A stretch of DNA of 64,000 nt. Origin: Pezicula radicicola (Eukaryota; Ascomycota; Leotiomycetes; Helotiales; Dermateaceae). Below are positions 45,289 to 57,666 of the stretch, one piece after another. The translations under genes were made by a program, and so were the position numbers. Where the stretch lies: the NCBI GenBank assembly GCA_003008705.1, contig PDUO01000006.1:257295-321294 (forward strand), written 5' to 3'. Positions within the stretch are counted from its first letter, which is position 1. Every line of letters begins with the position of its first letter. The notes under the pieces were generated by a model. That model did not search any database and was not told where the DNA came from. It saw only the letters and a program-made list of their open reading frames with translations.

Positions 45289-47194
45289 TTACGTGGGCCG
45301 TCTTCCGCCACCGCACAATTTGGTGATGAATCCTCCAATCCATTCCACAAAGACAACTCTCCAGAAAGCTTTCAAGAAGTTTTTCGACTTGGCGGCGTGC
45401 TCTGAGGTCAGAGAGTTAGGCGTTGCAGATCTGTTAATTGGTGGTGGCTGTTGCTTTCTTGATACCAAGTGGGAGTCGGCACGACCACTATCTGTCTCGA
45501 TTGCAGTTGATTTAGCTTTACCGACTGTTTTATCCAGAGCTATCTCGCTTGAGCTTGGTGTTGCCGGGTGCACCATGATGCTTGGGCCCTCATCACTGGT
45601 TCCGACCTCTTGAATATAGTCTTCTCCTTCAGTGGAATCTCGCTGTGCAGCCGACGGCTGGACAGGTTCTGGCTCTTTGTGGACTCCGTTGCTAGTTTGC
45701 TCAGGCGGAGACTTAGAGTCGGGAATGGGTTCAGCTGGTTGATTTGGAGAATCTGGAATTTCCTGTATATCTACACTTTGCTCGCTGCCCTCCTTACTAG
45801 TCTCTTCATTATGATTGAGGCGCATAGGCTCAGGCTCTTCAGTGTTCTCGGAAGAGTTCGCAGCATCTGGAAGGAGAGTGAGCTCCTCATCCTGTTCATG
45901 ATGCTCTTCGCTATCTTCAGCAATCGACCCAAGAGGTGATGGGTGCTGTTCGGTGGCGATCAGTGCTGGCGAAATTGATGGAATCTCAGCGTGGTCCGGT
46001 GACCGACTGGATCCATTTATAGGAGAGAGTGGTGTCACAACTGGAGAAATTGGTGTGCCGTCAAAATGCGTCTCATCCTCGCCCAATCGACTCTCTACGG
46101 TTCTGACTCTCTCCAGGATCGATGTGCGATCGTGCGGAAATTGCTCAAGCGTGGGGTCGTTGTAATCAATCTCTTCATCCGCCGCGGCTTCATCGTTTGA
46201 AGTCACTGGGGTGAGTGATACTGTGGTATTTCGTACTTGGGGATATCGTTCAGCATCTGATCCCATACACTCATGTGCGAACAGTGGCGCTCTGTCTTCC
46301 AATGGTGTGACAGTGCCCGAATCTGTGGCCTTATTGAGAAACTCTGTTTCCGATAGAGTTGGAGGCAAATCAAAGTCCTAATCAATTTATCAGTAAAGTC
46401 CATCACTTCCTTATACTTCACTATTAAGGTGACAATTGGCTTACCATGTTGTTCTTGTCAATAATTGCTGCAACGTCTGCGACCTCTGCTGCAGTTTTTG
46501 CAACTTCATGGATGGGCGTATTGGAAAGTCGGCGGAGACCAATCATTCCAGCCTCAGTGTCGGAAATTATAGGCTCTGGCTGTTCTGTATCCATGATAGC
46601 AGCAGAATCCGCAACTTCCGCTGCGACATCTGCTATATCTGAGCTCGCAGATTCCGACTTCGAGGTCGTGTGATCGGCGATATCCGGTTCTGATTCCTCT
46701 ACACCATTTGATTTTGAAGAGTCGATCGGTTCCGTTTGTTCTGCGTTTGTTGCCACTGCCTCCGACTGCGCTATAGATGTGGCGTCTAGTTCTTCTACCT
46801 TGACAGGCTGTTTTGGTGTCAAAAGGAGGTTGTTGCGATTGCCATAATCGTCAGTAGCTATAAGTTACATCCTGATCAGTCGAAGGCCAAAAGAATCCAA
46901 AGAATCCAAATAAACATAAGCTGACACGAGTCTCGTGTTGGTAAGGGACGACATACAAGTTGGAGCATTCTCATTCAACACCCACCAGTCTCCTGGCCCA
47001 AGACGAAACTTGTACTGGTAATCCTTTCCTTCCTCAACTTCAAATTCTTTGTGGAACTCGTGTTCATTGTTTGCATCGGTTGTGTATTCCATTTCTTGAG
47101 GCTCCCAATTACAAAATGTACCCGCAACATAGACTGGCGGTTGGGCCCCCGGGCTGGAGTATTTGACGGCGACTAGGACTGAAGAGTTTGCCAT
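45289..47194 (-). CDS. AMPK-type glycogen-binding (CBM48) protein with long acidic tail and C-terminal hydrophobic segment
   Basis: Predicted 579 residues; exons 47194-46957, 46857-46445 and 46377-45289. Residues 5-85 form an AMPK-beta-like glycogen-binding domain: VYVAGTFCNWEPQEM with the sugar-stacking Trp, then DYQYKFRLGPGDWWVLNENAPT with a second Trp pair, and DDYGNRNN. Residues about 95-545 are acidic, Ser/Pro/Glu-rich and predicted disordered, with two similar short helices (SDIADVAAEVADSAAIMD and EVAKTAAEVADVAAIID). The last 29 residues are different: FLKAFWRVVFVEWIGGFITK, hydrophobic and aromatic, then a Gly/Arg tail, which could insert in or lie on a membrane. This suggests a tether between glycogen and a membrane, but no catalytic domain or proven role is visible. 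Other CBM48 proteins of filamentous fungi are AMPK partners or uncharacterised. Confidence 0.8.
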
Positions 47195-48552
47195 GATGGT
47201 CGATCTGCCTGTGTCTTGCAATTAGAGTGATGGTAGGTTAGGTCTGATCCCAAATCTTCGTTGGGATACTTGAGGTCGAGTCGTAAGGGCGAGCGCGGGG
47301 TCTCGAGGCAACAAGTGCAAATAAGGAAAGAACTGCTTTCCCGATTAGCCAAGATGGCATGCCACCACATCGGTTGTAACTAGGTAGATAAGGGCAAATA
47401 CACGATAGAAAACAACTGCGTAGGACGAAGGTAAATAGACAAGGTAATCAATCATACGACGATTCGGGATCAGACGGATAACCGCCCCCTTCCCCAACAA
47501 TCATGTCGGTATGGTACGGAGAAGCTACTCACCCTCTGCTAGTTCTCGTGAATAATATAAAGCTCTCTTCACTAACAGTCACCAAGTATCTTCGCATACA
47601 ATCGGAGTCTTCATTGACAGATGCAATGTCTCCAGGGAAGGAAAGAGCAGTGGACGCTCAGTTTCTGGGAAGTCGGCAGCTGCTCAGGCAAGGCTGAGAC
47701 GGCCAGCGAATTGGAAAGAGGTCACCAGCGCAGGATGACAATTCACAGTGGTGAGGTTGATAAAGGGTCTACGACAAGGTAATGATTTGGTCTGTATTGT
47801 GGTATTACATGTCCGTTCGGAAGCTGGGGAGCTTTAACTTCAGCGTGAACTTGTAACGCAAAGCAAAGTAAAGCAAAGTAAAGCAAAGCAAAGCGCATGG
47901 CAACTAGACCATTCACATTGGGTGGGCTGTCTCTTTCAGAATGACGCCAGGGAAGCGTCGCCCAGAATACGGCATGCACACGCCAACTTTTATCTGGAGT
48001 TCGGCAAATCACAGCTCCAGATTGTTGTTGCACGGACTTTTACTCGGCTGGAGCTTACGCCACAATTGTGTTTGTGGAGGTTATGGGGGTGGCTGACGAA
48101 ATAGCAAGAATTAAGACCTTAAGTGCACTTCCTGTTTCGTGCGAATGGTTTCTAAACGACAAAAACGGTAATCAAGCATACCTTAGACTTAAGAATGTAC
48201 AGAAACAGGCTCAAGAGAAGGAATAGCTAGGTAGCTATCTAAGGTACCATACCTTAACACCTTACCTCAAGGTTGGTACCTAAAAGCTAAATGCCTACCC
48301 GCTGTAGCTAGCAAAAGTCGTGTCGAATTGTGAATCGTTATCGATAAGATTAGATGACTAAGGTTTTTCCAAATCCGAAATTATTGCGCATCGAGGCCTT
48401 TGTCCCCACCACCCACCACGAGCCTCAAAACGTCTTCTTCTTCTGCCCCCCCGTCGTATTTGTTGCATACTCTTATCGCGGAAATCCCAGATTTCCATGC
48501 TGCCATAGATTCAGAATCTCCTTTACCTCTCTACTCCGGCTCTCTGAGAAGC
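47195..48552. other. Divergent intergenic region, CBM48 to Iwr1
   Basis: About 1.36 kb with no gene recognised. It contains a 10-base tandem array at 47860-47894. The region near 48190-48340 is AT-rich with repeated GGTACC-like strings. Confidence 0.5.
47860..47894. repeat. Tandem AAAGCAAAGT array
   Basis: Three and a half copies of a 10-base unit, itself two near-identical AAAGC/T pentamers. Confidence 0.9.
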
Positions 48553-50044
48553 ATGTCTCTACCACCGCAAATTGTCCGTGTCAAGCGGAAAGCCAGCGAG
48601 GCCCCTGTTGAGTTCCTCCGTACGCCCACTATGATCATGTTAGATATCTATAGCTAACCGCTCTTTGCAGGTGTCCATGAAACTTCCGGCAAAAGACAAC
48701 GTCGAGCCAACGATTTTGTCTTCTCCCGCCAGCAGAACCCTGAGACTACCAATGACTCCATCACCTCCTCGCTGGCCCCCCACCCCCAAAGCGTTCGGCC
48801 TATTAAGGCGATACATCGTACACCTAGTGCTCAGAGTCCAGCTACACAAACCGCCCAAGTAAATACTTCGACCGATTCCTCATCTAAACAACTAGAGTCT
48901 GCGATTGTACCTAATGGAGAACCAGCCAGCCGCAAGGCAAAGAGCACGCAAGATGATGTTCAGCGTAGCTCAGGTGAACCCCAACTTATTGCACAACCTC
49001 GAAGATTTCATATCTCTCGCCCACCAACAACGTCTCCTTCTGAACCTGTCGCAAATCTAAGACGAAAGCGGGGTGTCAGGGAAGAGCCAGTCTTCGTTGA
49101 GCGTAGGGTGCGCCCACGAACTTCTGATGAAACATCAACTCAGGACGTTCCCACCGCAACGAATCTCTCGATGCCATCTCTCGATACTGCTACACAGCCA
49201 CGGACCCAAAAGAAGCCTGGATTAGCTAAAAGAGGCACAATAGCAAAAAAAGATGCCCCAGTCGAGCCTAAGCAGTCGTCTCCCGCCCCTCTTCCGATTA
49301 GAAAACTCACCATCCCATCAAATTACGCCAACACTGATGAGTTCTTAAAGCAAATGCAAGATTACACATTGCAAGAAATCGGCCACAGCATTTCACAATC
49401 CAAAGCATTTGGTTCGGGAACAACAGCACCCGTGTCAACACCTCGTAAGCCCCAGCAGTCAAGATTTACTCCGAAAAAACCAGCTTTGAGATTTCACGAA
49501 CGACATCCAGAGATGCTAAATACTGCTGCTGCTATGGATGTTGATCAGCTGCACTATGAAGACCAGGAAGATACTGAAGATGATACCGAATACATCATCG
49601 ATACCTACATCAGAATACCTGCTGGATCTATGGAGGCGGACGATACACCAAAAGATTTTGGTCTCCTTGTCCTTGATTCGCAGCCTGACATTGAAGAGTT
49701 TTACCGCGAGCACGATGATAGTGAAGAAGAAGAGGAAGATGAGGAAGAAGACGAAAATGGTAAGCAGCCTTTATCTATCTCTGAAACTGCGCTAATCGGT
49801 TGCAGCGGAGAACCACTACTCTGCTGATTACCCGGACGAGGAGGTCGATACTGATGATGAATATGGCCGGAATGCGTACAATTATCGCAACTACAACGCC
49901 TCAGATCTGGAAGAATTCGACGAAGATGATGCTACTTTTAGCGATGAAGATAACGATGACACTAAATATCCGTGGTCGAAGAAGCCGCTATGGCTAACAA
50001 GAAGTGCGACAGAAGAGGAGATGAAGGACGAAGGAGATGTATAA
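48553..50044 (+). CDS. IWR1: Iwr1-family RNA polymerase II nuclear import factor
   Basis: Predicted 464 residues; exons 48553-48619, 48671-49759 and 49806-50044. The N-terminus MSLPPQIVRVKRKASEAPVE is the conserved Iwr1 opening, containing a bipartite-like basic signal. The middle is disordered. The C-terminal Iwr1 domain reads SADYPDEEVDTDDEYGRN followed by SDLEEFDEDDATF, preceded by a very acidic Glu/Asp run and completed only after the last intron. In yeast, Iwr1 binds assembled RNA polymerase II in the cytoplasm and carries it into the nucleus through importin alpha, then is exported. The fungal protein is longer than the yeast one because of its linker. Confidence 0.87.
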
Positions 50045-50277
50045 AGTTACGCTGTCTCGAGGTCAGTCGTGATCGAGTCTCACATTCACAGAGCATATTC
50101 GTGTAGGTCTTGTTGAATATACCATATTTGTAGACCTAGAAACCTTTCATAGCAAAACTCACTTGTGTATATTCTGTCGTTATTACTACCTTTTCAAAAG
50201 CAAACATTACAAACAAGTATCAAGCTGCTAACAATGGGTATCTTTAGCAAGTCGAATTCATAGACCCCCAAGTGATA

Positions 50278-51239
50278 TCACAACTTCGACGACCGAATGA
50301 GAAATGGCATCATAGGCTTCTCGCCCTTGAAAAGCAGGCTTTGCCGATAAAGATATTTTTCTTCAAGAGTATTAGTAAATTTCCTTGCAATGTATGAAAT
50401 ATTTACTTACTATTCTCGATTGGGTCCATTTTGATATCTATCAAATGCTTCTCCAATTGTCGCATGTCTTCTGGGAGAATCCACGGGTATCTGAAATACT
50501 CCACCCTTTCTGGGCTTTTGTAAATCAGGGACAGTGGATACTGCTGGTCGTAAAAATGGTCGTCCCGCCGCTGATCCCTAACCTTCACCTTCTCCATGAG
50601 TTGGTTACCGTCCTTGTCCAAGACGGGTTCACCATCATCATCGAACAACCCCCATAAGTTGTCACGATAGAATCGACTATTCATGCACTGTGGACTGTCC
50701 CGGAGTGTGTCACCCCGGAAAGCTACACTGTACAATTGCTGACAAACTGGCCACTTAAACCCACGGTCGTGGTGATGGTACCGAATCCAGTCGACCTGTT
50801 CTGGGGTATAAGGCTTGTTTGAATGTGGTGACTCCACTGGTTTTGGACTTGGTGAGGAGCTATAGGGGTAGTTGGTCGAGCTTAGAGAGCCTCTCCTTGG
50901 TCTTGGGGACACAGAAGGCGGAGGTGTCAAGTACCCATTCCGTTGTTCACGGGTGGGCCTTCCGCGTCTCCCACCGCGTCGTGTTGCCATCTCATGACGT
51001 CGGTCCCTCCTGATAACACGGTACAGCTCATGCGGTTCAGCTGTGTAGTGTTGTGTGTCGTTATATGGGAACCCTACGAAGGGAGTTTGGTCCTTGGCGG
51101 CGTTGACTCCTGTCGTACACTCCAAGATGTATGGCTCGTATGAAACGCCGGGATTTAGTAGAGCAGAGACCGGAACCTTGGTGAATTGCTCCAAGCTACA
51201 TTGGTTCTTGGGTGTATTGAGGAGAGATTGAATATTCAT
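50278..51239 (-). CDS. Conserved hypothetical protein with Myb/SANT-like segment
   Basis: Predicted 303 residues; exons 51239-50411 and 50360-50278. The intron has a GTAAGT donor and a perfect TACTAAT branch site. It removes the apparent stop after MDPIEN and adds KKYLYRQSLLFKGEKPMMPF and a short tail, which looks genuinely coding. Around residues 140-185 lies PYTPEQVDWIRYHHHDRGFKW followed by QCMNSRFYRDNLWGLFD, resembling the single Myb/SANT-like helix-turn-helix of a family of Leotiomycete hypotheticals. An Arg/Gly basic patch (TRRGGRRGRPTREQR) could be a nuclear signal. A transcription-regulatory role is possible, but not shown by the sequence. Confidence 0.75.
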
Positions 51240-53019
51240 TTTGGTTTGGGGAACTGGACTGACATGAAGCTATGATCAAAAACTTGTCGGCAAGCTCGAT
51301 GTATCGAATAACGTGGCCTTGATTGGTTTTGAAGCCGGTGAGAATCAAAAGGTTTTTGAAACAGAAGGTGAAGAGTGTTCGAGAATGGTTGGCACTGGCG
51401 TGAAGACCTCTTGCTGGATATCGACAGAGAGCTTATTAAAGGGAAGACAAGTGTGTCTTTTGTAGTACGCAATGGGTTGTGGTGACTCTGGGACCCTGAG
51501 ATTCAGCTTTGATTGCAAGGAGTATTGTCGGAGAAGTGGGATTGTTGGTTGAAGTTGCAGGGGATGAGGCATGCTGGCTTTATACTCCTCACTGCTCAAA
51601 TGGGCCCGTGGAGAGGAAGATTGCTAGGAGGTACATTTCTTCTGCATCGAGGGAACTCACGCCACAACGACATCAAAGGAAGTTGGCCCGGTCCAATGAC
51701 GTTTGTTATATTCTGTACACTCCACCTACGATTGCCGTACAAAACAGCTGTGCTGTCAAATAGTTACTTGACAGGAGGTCAAAGTGTTAGCAGGCAAGCA
51801 CGCATATTCACCAGCCATGGATCATCAGGCTACTTTGCCCATTCCGCAAGCCCCTGCAGAAGACTGCTACCGTTTTCCTCGATCATTATTACTCTAGATT
51901 CCAGACTAGCGTTGTGATAATAAGGGCTACCATCCTTTTGCTACTCCAGCACCCCAACCAGGAGATTTTCCTAAAGGGAGTCCTTGCCTTAAGTAGATAG
52001 CTAGTGACTGGCTGGAAGGTATAAGTCTATACTTTCGCTGGGCTTTTGCGGACGAAGCTAGGGGACTTGTTCCATACAATCTTCAAGTAGCTGTTGTAGC
52101 TGCTTTCGTTTCTCTAGCGAACAGATATTCTGTGTGTCAAAGAGCCCGGCGGCATCAAGGGCTAGGTGGCCGTGGCGACGACTTGCATTCACACTTTTTT
52201 ACCTGTGATCCGAAACAGGAAAGGATAGCTGGGGTGTTGGAGTCTTCGACAGGCTTGGTTCTCGGAGCCGTGGATCAATTCCCATTTGCTGGATTTTACC
52301 ATACCGACAGGTTGGGTCGCTTTTAAATCACTTGACAACGCCTTGAATAACCTTCGACCAGTGAGTATGCCAGATATAAGTTTGTTGGCATAGAAAACCT
52401 GGTCTGTGGCTGCAGTATAATTGCTTTTCTCATACTGCAGCAGTTCTGCAACGAGGCCTGCGATAAGGCGCATCAAGCGCGACAGGAACTACCTCTGTAT
52501 ATTATTCGCAGAGACATGGGAGATTTGCACATACTTCGCTCCAATTGATATTGGCCATTGCTGCCCGAGACGTCGCGTCTTGCTTGATATCTGTGGCAGC
52601 AGAAGAATGGATGGCGTACCCCTGGTACTTGGCCGCGACGGCCTTGCTCGGCAAATGGTTTGTGTAACCTGACATCCTGGATTGCACAACAGCAAGGAGT
52701 TGACGTGATTGAATGGCGCGCTTAAAGAATAAAGAATGGGGTATTTGACAAATAATAGCACAGTATTATTACCTCAGGACCTAGCAATTTAGCGACGTCC
52801 ATAGGTTACACAGAAGCCGCCACCAGAACCGTTTAAGCCCTCTGCTTGCAGCAGGATAGCCTTTCATGCACGCTGATCTTCCGAAGGTCAAAACATTCAA
52901 GTGGCAATGTGGGGGTTGCCACATTGGCGCGTGGGGTGCAGTCACTATAGTCACTCTAGTCTGGAACGGAGAGTGGATAATCTGCAGCGGTCAATCCGGG
53001 AAGGGGGAAAGGGGGAAAG

Positions 53020-53051
<32 letters not shown>

Positions 53052-55624
53052 CGAAGAAGAAGGAAAAAAAAGACCAAAAATGGAAACGGTCCGGGCTTGG
53101 GCTCCCATTCGCACCATTGCATACCATGGTGCACATTACCAACCAGGGCAACAATACTGGCTGGGTACGGCTTTGAACTCAGCCGCAGCTGCATGTAATC
53201 TACCGCATATCATTGGCAAGGACTGTTGTCTTCGGGCTCAGATGATGATGCTACGGTATGACATGGGCGCCTTTATCCAGATTCGAAGTAAGTCGTCCTA
53301 CACTTCTGTGCTACCTTGCTACACTAGGAAGAAGAAGAATCTCAACGTTCCCCATAAGGTTTGCCTGACACGATGCGGGGGAGCTCTCCTTCGGGTTGTC
53401 ACTACTGCACTCTCCCGCGTCACGCAAAGAACCGAATCCCTTGCTGCGCTTTTGCTATTCTGTCGCGTCTGACAAGATCTGGAGCATTGTTATTAGAGAG
53501 TATTGTTTCATCAAAAGCCCGATAAGATTCACCGTACTTTTATACGAAACGTCGAAACTTGTTCTTGCCAAGTCAAAACGATCAATCACTTTGTTCTCAT
53601 TCCACCAAATCCCCCTGTGTAAGGAAAGTCAGGCGAATTCGACCCGGGAGCAGTTCGAGCTCTTCCTGTACATACAATAAGGCTGATTTTAGGTTTCCCT
53701 GTTAAACTCTATCTCGAGAGCCTGCTCAAAGCCAATTTGCATTGCCGCCTCAACAGCCAGTATCTCCGTAGCAACATGAAAAACAGGACCATTAGTATTA
53801 ATATATTTTGGAGATGCAATCTAAGTGGACAAGAAGATTTTTTAGTAGACCAGCAATGAGCGTATCCCATGCATAAAAAAGCAACTCCAACACTGCTACA
53901 GTACAGAGCATTCTAAAGCTTCTATCATACGACATACGAAATAAGCGAGCGTAGCATAGCTCATAGTATGTCGGGGACTATGTCCGGACCAATGTCTGGA
54001 GAAGATAACCGCCATATTCGAAGCATTCCTCTGTTTGTCTCGCTTAGGGAACGCCTCCTTTTTCGTTCTTTTTTTCTCGTAGTACAAGTTTTGAATTAAA
54101 CCAGGTCCCTGGACCCCTTGATCTGCATTCTGTAGCTCTCTAGCGCACAGCTTTTGCTCTGCCGTGTCTCACTGACTCGCCATTGCTAACTGAGTTCGCC
54201 TCCGCTAACTGATCGGACTAAGATTGTGTACCTTCGCTCGTTTTGATGCAATTTCTTCCTTTCTTGGCAATGTTTGGCCATTCTCAGTCACGCAACCATG
54301 CAAGGCATTTGGAATCCAATCCTCTCATTTTTGTTTGTTTGTGTTTAAGTGAACTTAAGCGCCTCTTACAAGGGAGACCACGAGTGATGACCAATAGAAG
54401 TCGAAGATGCTGCGCCTGTGAATAAAAGCGCCTGTAGATTCTAGTCGGGCCGAGAATACAGCCCGTGGATTATGCAGGTAGTACGTGTTATTGAGCGGAG
54501 GGCGAGAGTCCTGCAAAGCTTCGGACGAGTCTTTTAGTCCAATGCAAGCTAGCCGATACTACGCAATGAGTTGCCACTCGCTCTTCGCCCTTGCCAGTTT
54601 TCTAGCAGTTTCTTCACGATGGTGACTATCGTTTACTCTTTTTCCCAGGACGCAAGTACCAAGCTCCTGAGAAGAACTAAGCCTCGATATCCACTTCCTC
54701 ACGTACACTGTCAGCTTGTTTGGTAAGTGACCGCCACTTGAAAAATTGCTTGTACTATACGTTACGTAGCTCATGAGAACCATAGCTACTAAGTCTTTGA
54801 ACACAGCGAGCATATCTATCTAAGTTGAGCATACTGCTCTTATACTTTTGCTATGCTAGACAGAGATAAGCTTAAATTGATAGTTTTGCCTTGTGGACTT
54901 TCAATCAGTGAAAAGTCAGAATTAATTAATGATGCTTTCGTAGAAAAGGCTTGTTTGTCGTTGACTCGAGAAAATTCAGGTGCTGAGGCAAGTCTGCCGA
55001 CCTTCCATCCGCAGTTGCAAGAGTATTCATCTCATAAGCAAAACAAATGAGCACCTCTCTCTCTTTACCTCTGTTACTTGACCCATCATTCTGCTTTCAA
55101 GATACTGTAGTGTCAGATCTATCTCATATGGCGCGTACAGCGAGGTGAAATCACAGTTCCGTTTGGGGATACGGCTGTTCTGTATGTTTGTCTACCTCGA
55201 GGTTTTTCTCATTTAATCTATTTATCTAGGGGGTATTCGATTATCTCAAAGCTCACGTGACCGCAAAACCATGCATTCAAACCCCAGTGAAGACCAATCC
55301 AATACACACAGCACGCCCTCATCCCATCACATCCGAAGTACAAAGTCCAGAGACTCGTAAGCCCGAACAACCAAGCAGACAGCAGACAGCAGACAGATAG
55401 ACAGGCAACCCCTCCCCCCAATAAAGTGAAAAATAGCGACAGCAAACAATTAACCAGCTACATAACACTGAATACTATCTGGGACATAACATAAAAATAT
55501 TATTCAAACCCCAATGAAACCGAGGAGAGACCAAAAATTCAAAAATTCAAAGATTGAGTCGTTATGCCCTTTTTCAAAAACAGTTTGTCCGAAGAAAACA
55601 AAAATTCATTCTAAAAAATTCTCT
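51240..55624. other. Gene-free stretch of 4.4 kb
   Basis: I see no convincing gene on either strand. Open frames are short, start mostly at non-ATG codons, and overlap low-complexity DNA. The first 400 bases are probably the leader of the hypothetical gene on the left. A purine-rich GAA tract lies at 52998-53073, and a short GACAGCA repeat lies around 55377-55396. A non-coding RNA or an intron-rich gene missed by eye remains possible. Confidence 0.45.
52998..53073. repeat. Purine-rich GGGAAA/GAA tract
   Basis: About 75 bases of almost pure purine on the plus strand (one C at 53052), changing from GGGGGAAA units to GAA triplets and then an A run. This creates Lys/Arg-rich chance open frames on the plus strand. 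Confidence 0.85.
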
Positions 55625-56654
55625 CTATGGCTTGACTTCAGTAATCGTCAATTCATAATCTTGCGCATCACCCAAGTTCACATTAACTTGATCAATATCA
55701 TCACTGGCTGCGGCAGGGACGCTTCGTGCAACAGTTGGAACATCGCGGACACGGAGGGTTTCGGATCTCTTTGCTGAGTTGCCTATTCTGATGAATTAGT
55801 TAAGATAGTTCTTGATTTCATTCTTTTTGTTCTTCTCCTCGTTGTCGAGAAACAGTGGGAACTTACCAGTCTTATCGCCAATTGTGCGGATCTTGAGCAT
55901 AGTAACAGTGGGGAAACCACCGCTACCAACATCGCGCTTTCCAACAGCAGTAGATCCCTTAACAGTGATACCGACACCTGATCCACCCTCTCCAGTACCA
56001 AGTTGTACCTCGGGAGAAGTCGTCAAGGCAGCAGCAGCATAGTTAAGCGCGGCGTTGAAACCAGCAAGATCTCTCTTTTGCTTCTCTGCTGCGGCAGCGA
56101 CATCCTCGGCTCTAGCCTCAATCTCGGTATCGTCTGAGCGGGGTTCGATTTCTTTGACTTCAACGATTTCATCCGAATCAGCCTCTGACTCTGTTTCTGT
56201 CTCTGTAGCAGATGTGGATGTGGAAAGGCGTGGCCGAATGGCTTTGCCCATACCTTGTAATCCAAGTGTGGCTGGAGCTGCTGCGGCGCTTGGTGTGGGC
56301 GTGACTGCTACAACTTCGGCTGGTGTATCGTCTTGCTGGGCTTTGGTGATTTCTTTGGCTTCTACATTGTTTGTGCCTTCTGTTGCCCCTCCTGCTGCCG
56401 CCTCTGATGCACCGCTGAGGGCTGTCATCAGATTCGTCACGTCCGTTTCTCCGCCGAAAGATATTTCACCATCACCGACTACCAGGCTATTGAAAAATGT
56501 TAGTGTTAATTGCTTGTAAATTTTGGCATGCACGGCGTGCAGCTTGGGGGTGGAGTACGTACGCTGGGGAGTAGGCGCCAAGGTTGATGTTAAGAGGGAG
56601 CGAGTTGACTGAGGTTGCGGCCAAGATGGCCAAGATGGTGGATAAGTGCAACAT
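55625..56654 (-). CDS. Secreted protein of unknown function
   Basis: Predicted 289 residues; exons 56654-56563, 56486-55867 and 55782-55625. A signal peptide (MLHLSTILAILAATSVNS) is followed by LPLNINLGAYSPALVVGDGE, which reads as a conserved opening of small secreted or wall-associated ascomycete proteins. The middle is Ala/Thr/Glu-rich and disordered, with a KR processing-like site before DLAGFNAALNYAAAAL. The C-terminal half has Gly/Val-rich strands, RDVGSGGFPTVTMLKIRTIG, and ends with VNVNLGDAQDYELTITEV. The final intron (GTAAGT donor) removes a lysine-rich stretch and stop. No cysteines are evident in the mature part, unlike many small effectors. Function unknown. Confidence 0.75.
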
Positions 56655-57203
56655 GGCGAGATAATGAAGGCTTGATGTTGGTAAAAATAAGTGGGTGTTG
56701 TTGGGGTTGCTGGCTGATTGATTCGTAATGAATTATGGATTAGTTACTGAAATGAGAGGAAGACTTGCTTCTTGTTGAATGGTAATTTTAATGAATGAGA
56801 GCGCAGCTGAAGAAGAAAAGATTGGAAACTGGGGGTTATCCAGACTCTTATACAGAACGTAAGCGTGAGGAATTGGACTTCGAATTCCCCTCAGTTAAAA
56901 ATACCTTAGCCTTCGGTCTTCGCCAAGACGTTTGCCAATTTCTATAATAGAGCTTATCTCCGTGGAAAGGCAGAGTTCCCGTTCTCACTGACTTTCGAAA
57001 CCAAGTTGACTTGATCGACCCTGCCAACTGTTGTCCATAGGAGTTGCCAAGAGGGAATTGGAACTGCTGTCAGCGAGGGATGCCTGAGATGTCAGGATAA
57101 CGATGGCTTTGCGTGGAAGGATTGCTGCATTCTCGCCAATTGGACAAGGCGACAAATGATTTTGCGGAGGGGAAGCCAAGGTTGCCCAGAAAGGTCCCAA
57201 GCT
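56655..57203. other. Promoter region of the secreted-protein gene
   Basis: No gene seen. An AT-rich leader lies next to 56654, followed by sequence without coding character. Confidence 0.45.
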
Positions 57204-57666
57204 CTACCTTGTGTGATGATGTTTGAAACGACGAAAATGCGACTTTGCCGATGTGTGTTGAGACTCGCCAATGCTCGGCGAAAGCGGTCTGAAGACAAGA
57301 ATGCCTTTGCGCATGAAGTCTTGGAGTTTCTTATGAGCCTCCCTCCAGTCAGAGTTCGGATGTTAAGACTTTGAATCCTCTGCCAGAATTGCGAATACAC
57401 GCCTCGGTGCGCTTCCGAGCGGCCTGCCAATGGTCCATTTTTTGGCTTTTTGGCTTGTCTTGCTGTTCTGCCCTGGGGGTCTCAGCCAAGGGCTTGAGCT
57501 TTGATCTCTTACCATTGGCCTCGGACTGGCGACTACTCTTGAACTCAAGAAGCAATCTTGTCAAGGTCTTGCTGGATAGCTTGAGCAATTTCAAGTCTCT
57601 GGGCTTTCCAGAAGATCGGGTTTCTCCATCCGCTTGGATGTGTTCGTCAGATGAGGTCGCGACCAT
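57204..57666 (-). CDS. Hypothetical small basic protein
   Basis: A possible 134-residue protein with exons 57666-57401 and 57342-57204. An ATG in good context (ACCATGG) opens MVATSSDEHIQADGE. A Lys/Arg-rich helix (KLLKLSSKTLTRLLLEFKSS) follows. A 58-base intron with a CTGAC branch site would remove an in-frame stop and lead to EAHKKLQDFMRKGILVFRPL. I do not recognise the family. The GTGTAT donor and GAG acceptor are acceptable but not strong, so this could be a remnant or a chance frame. Confidence 0.35.

Noticed and set aside
52866..53198. Arg/Lys-rich open frames around 53 kb
   Set aside because: Generated by the GAA/GGA purine tract, with no conserved sequence on either side.
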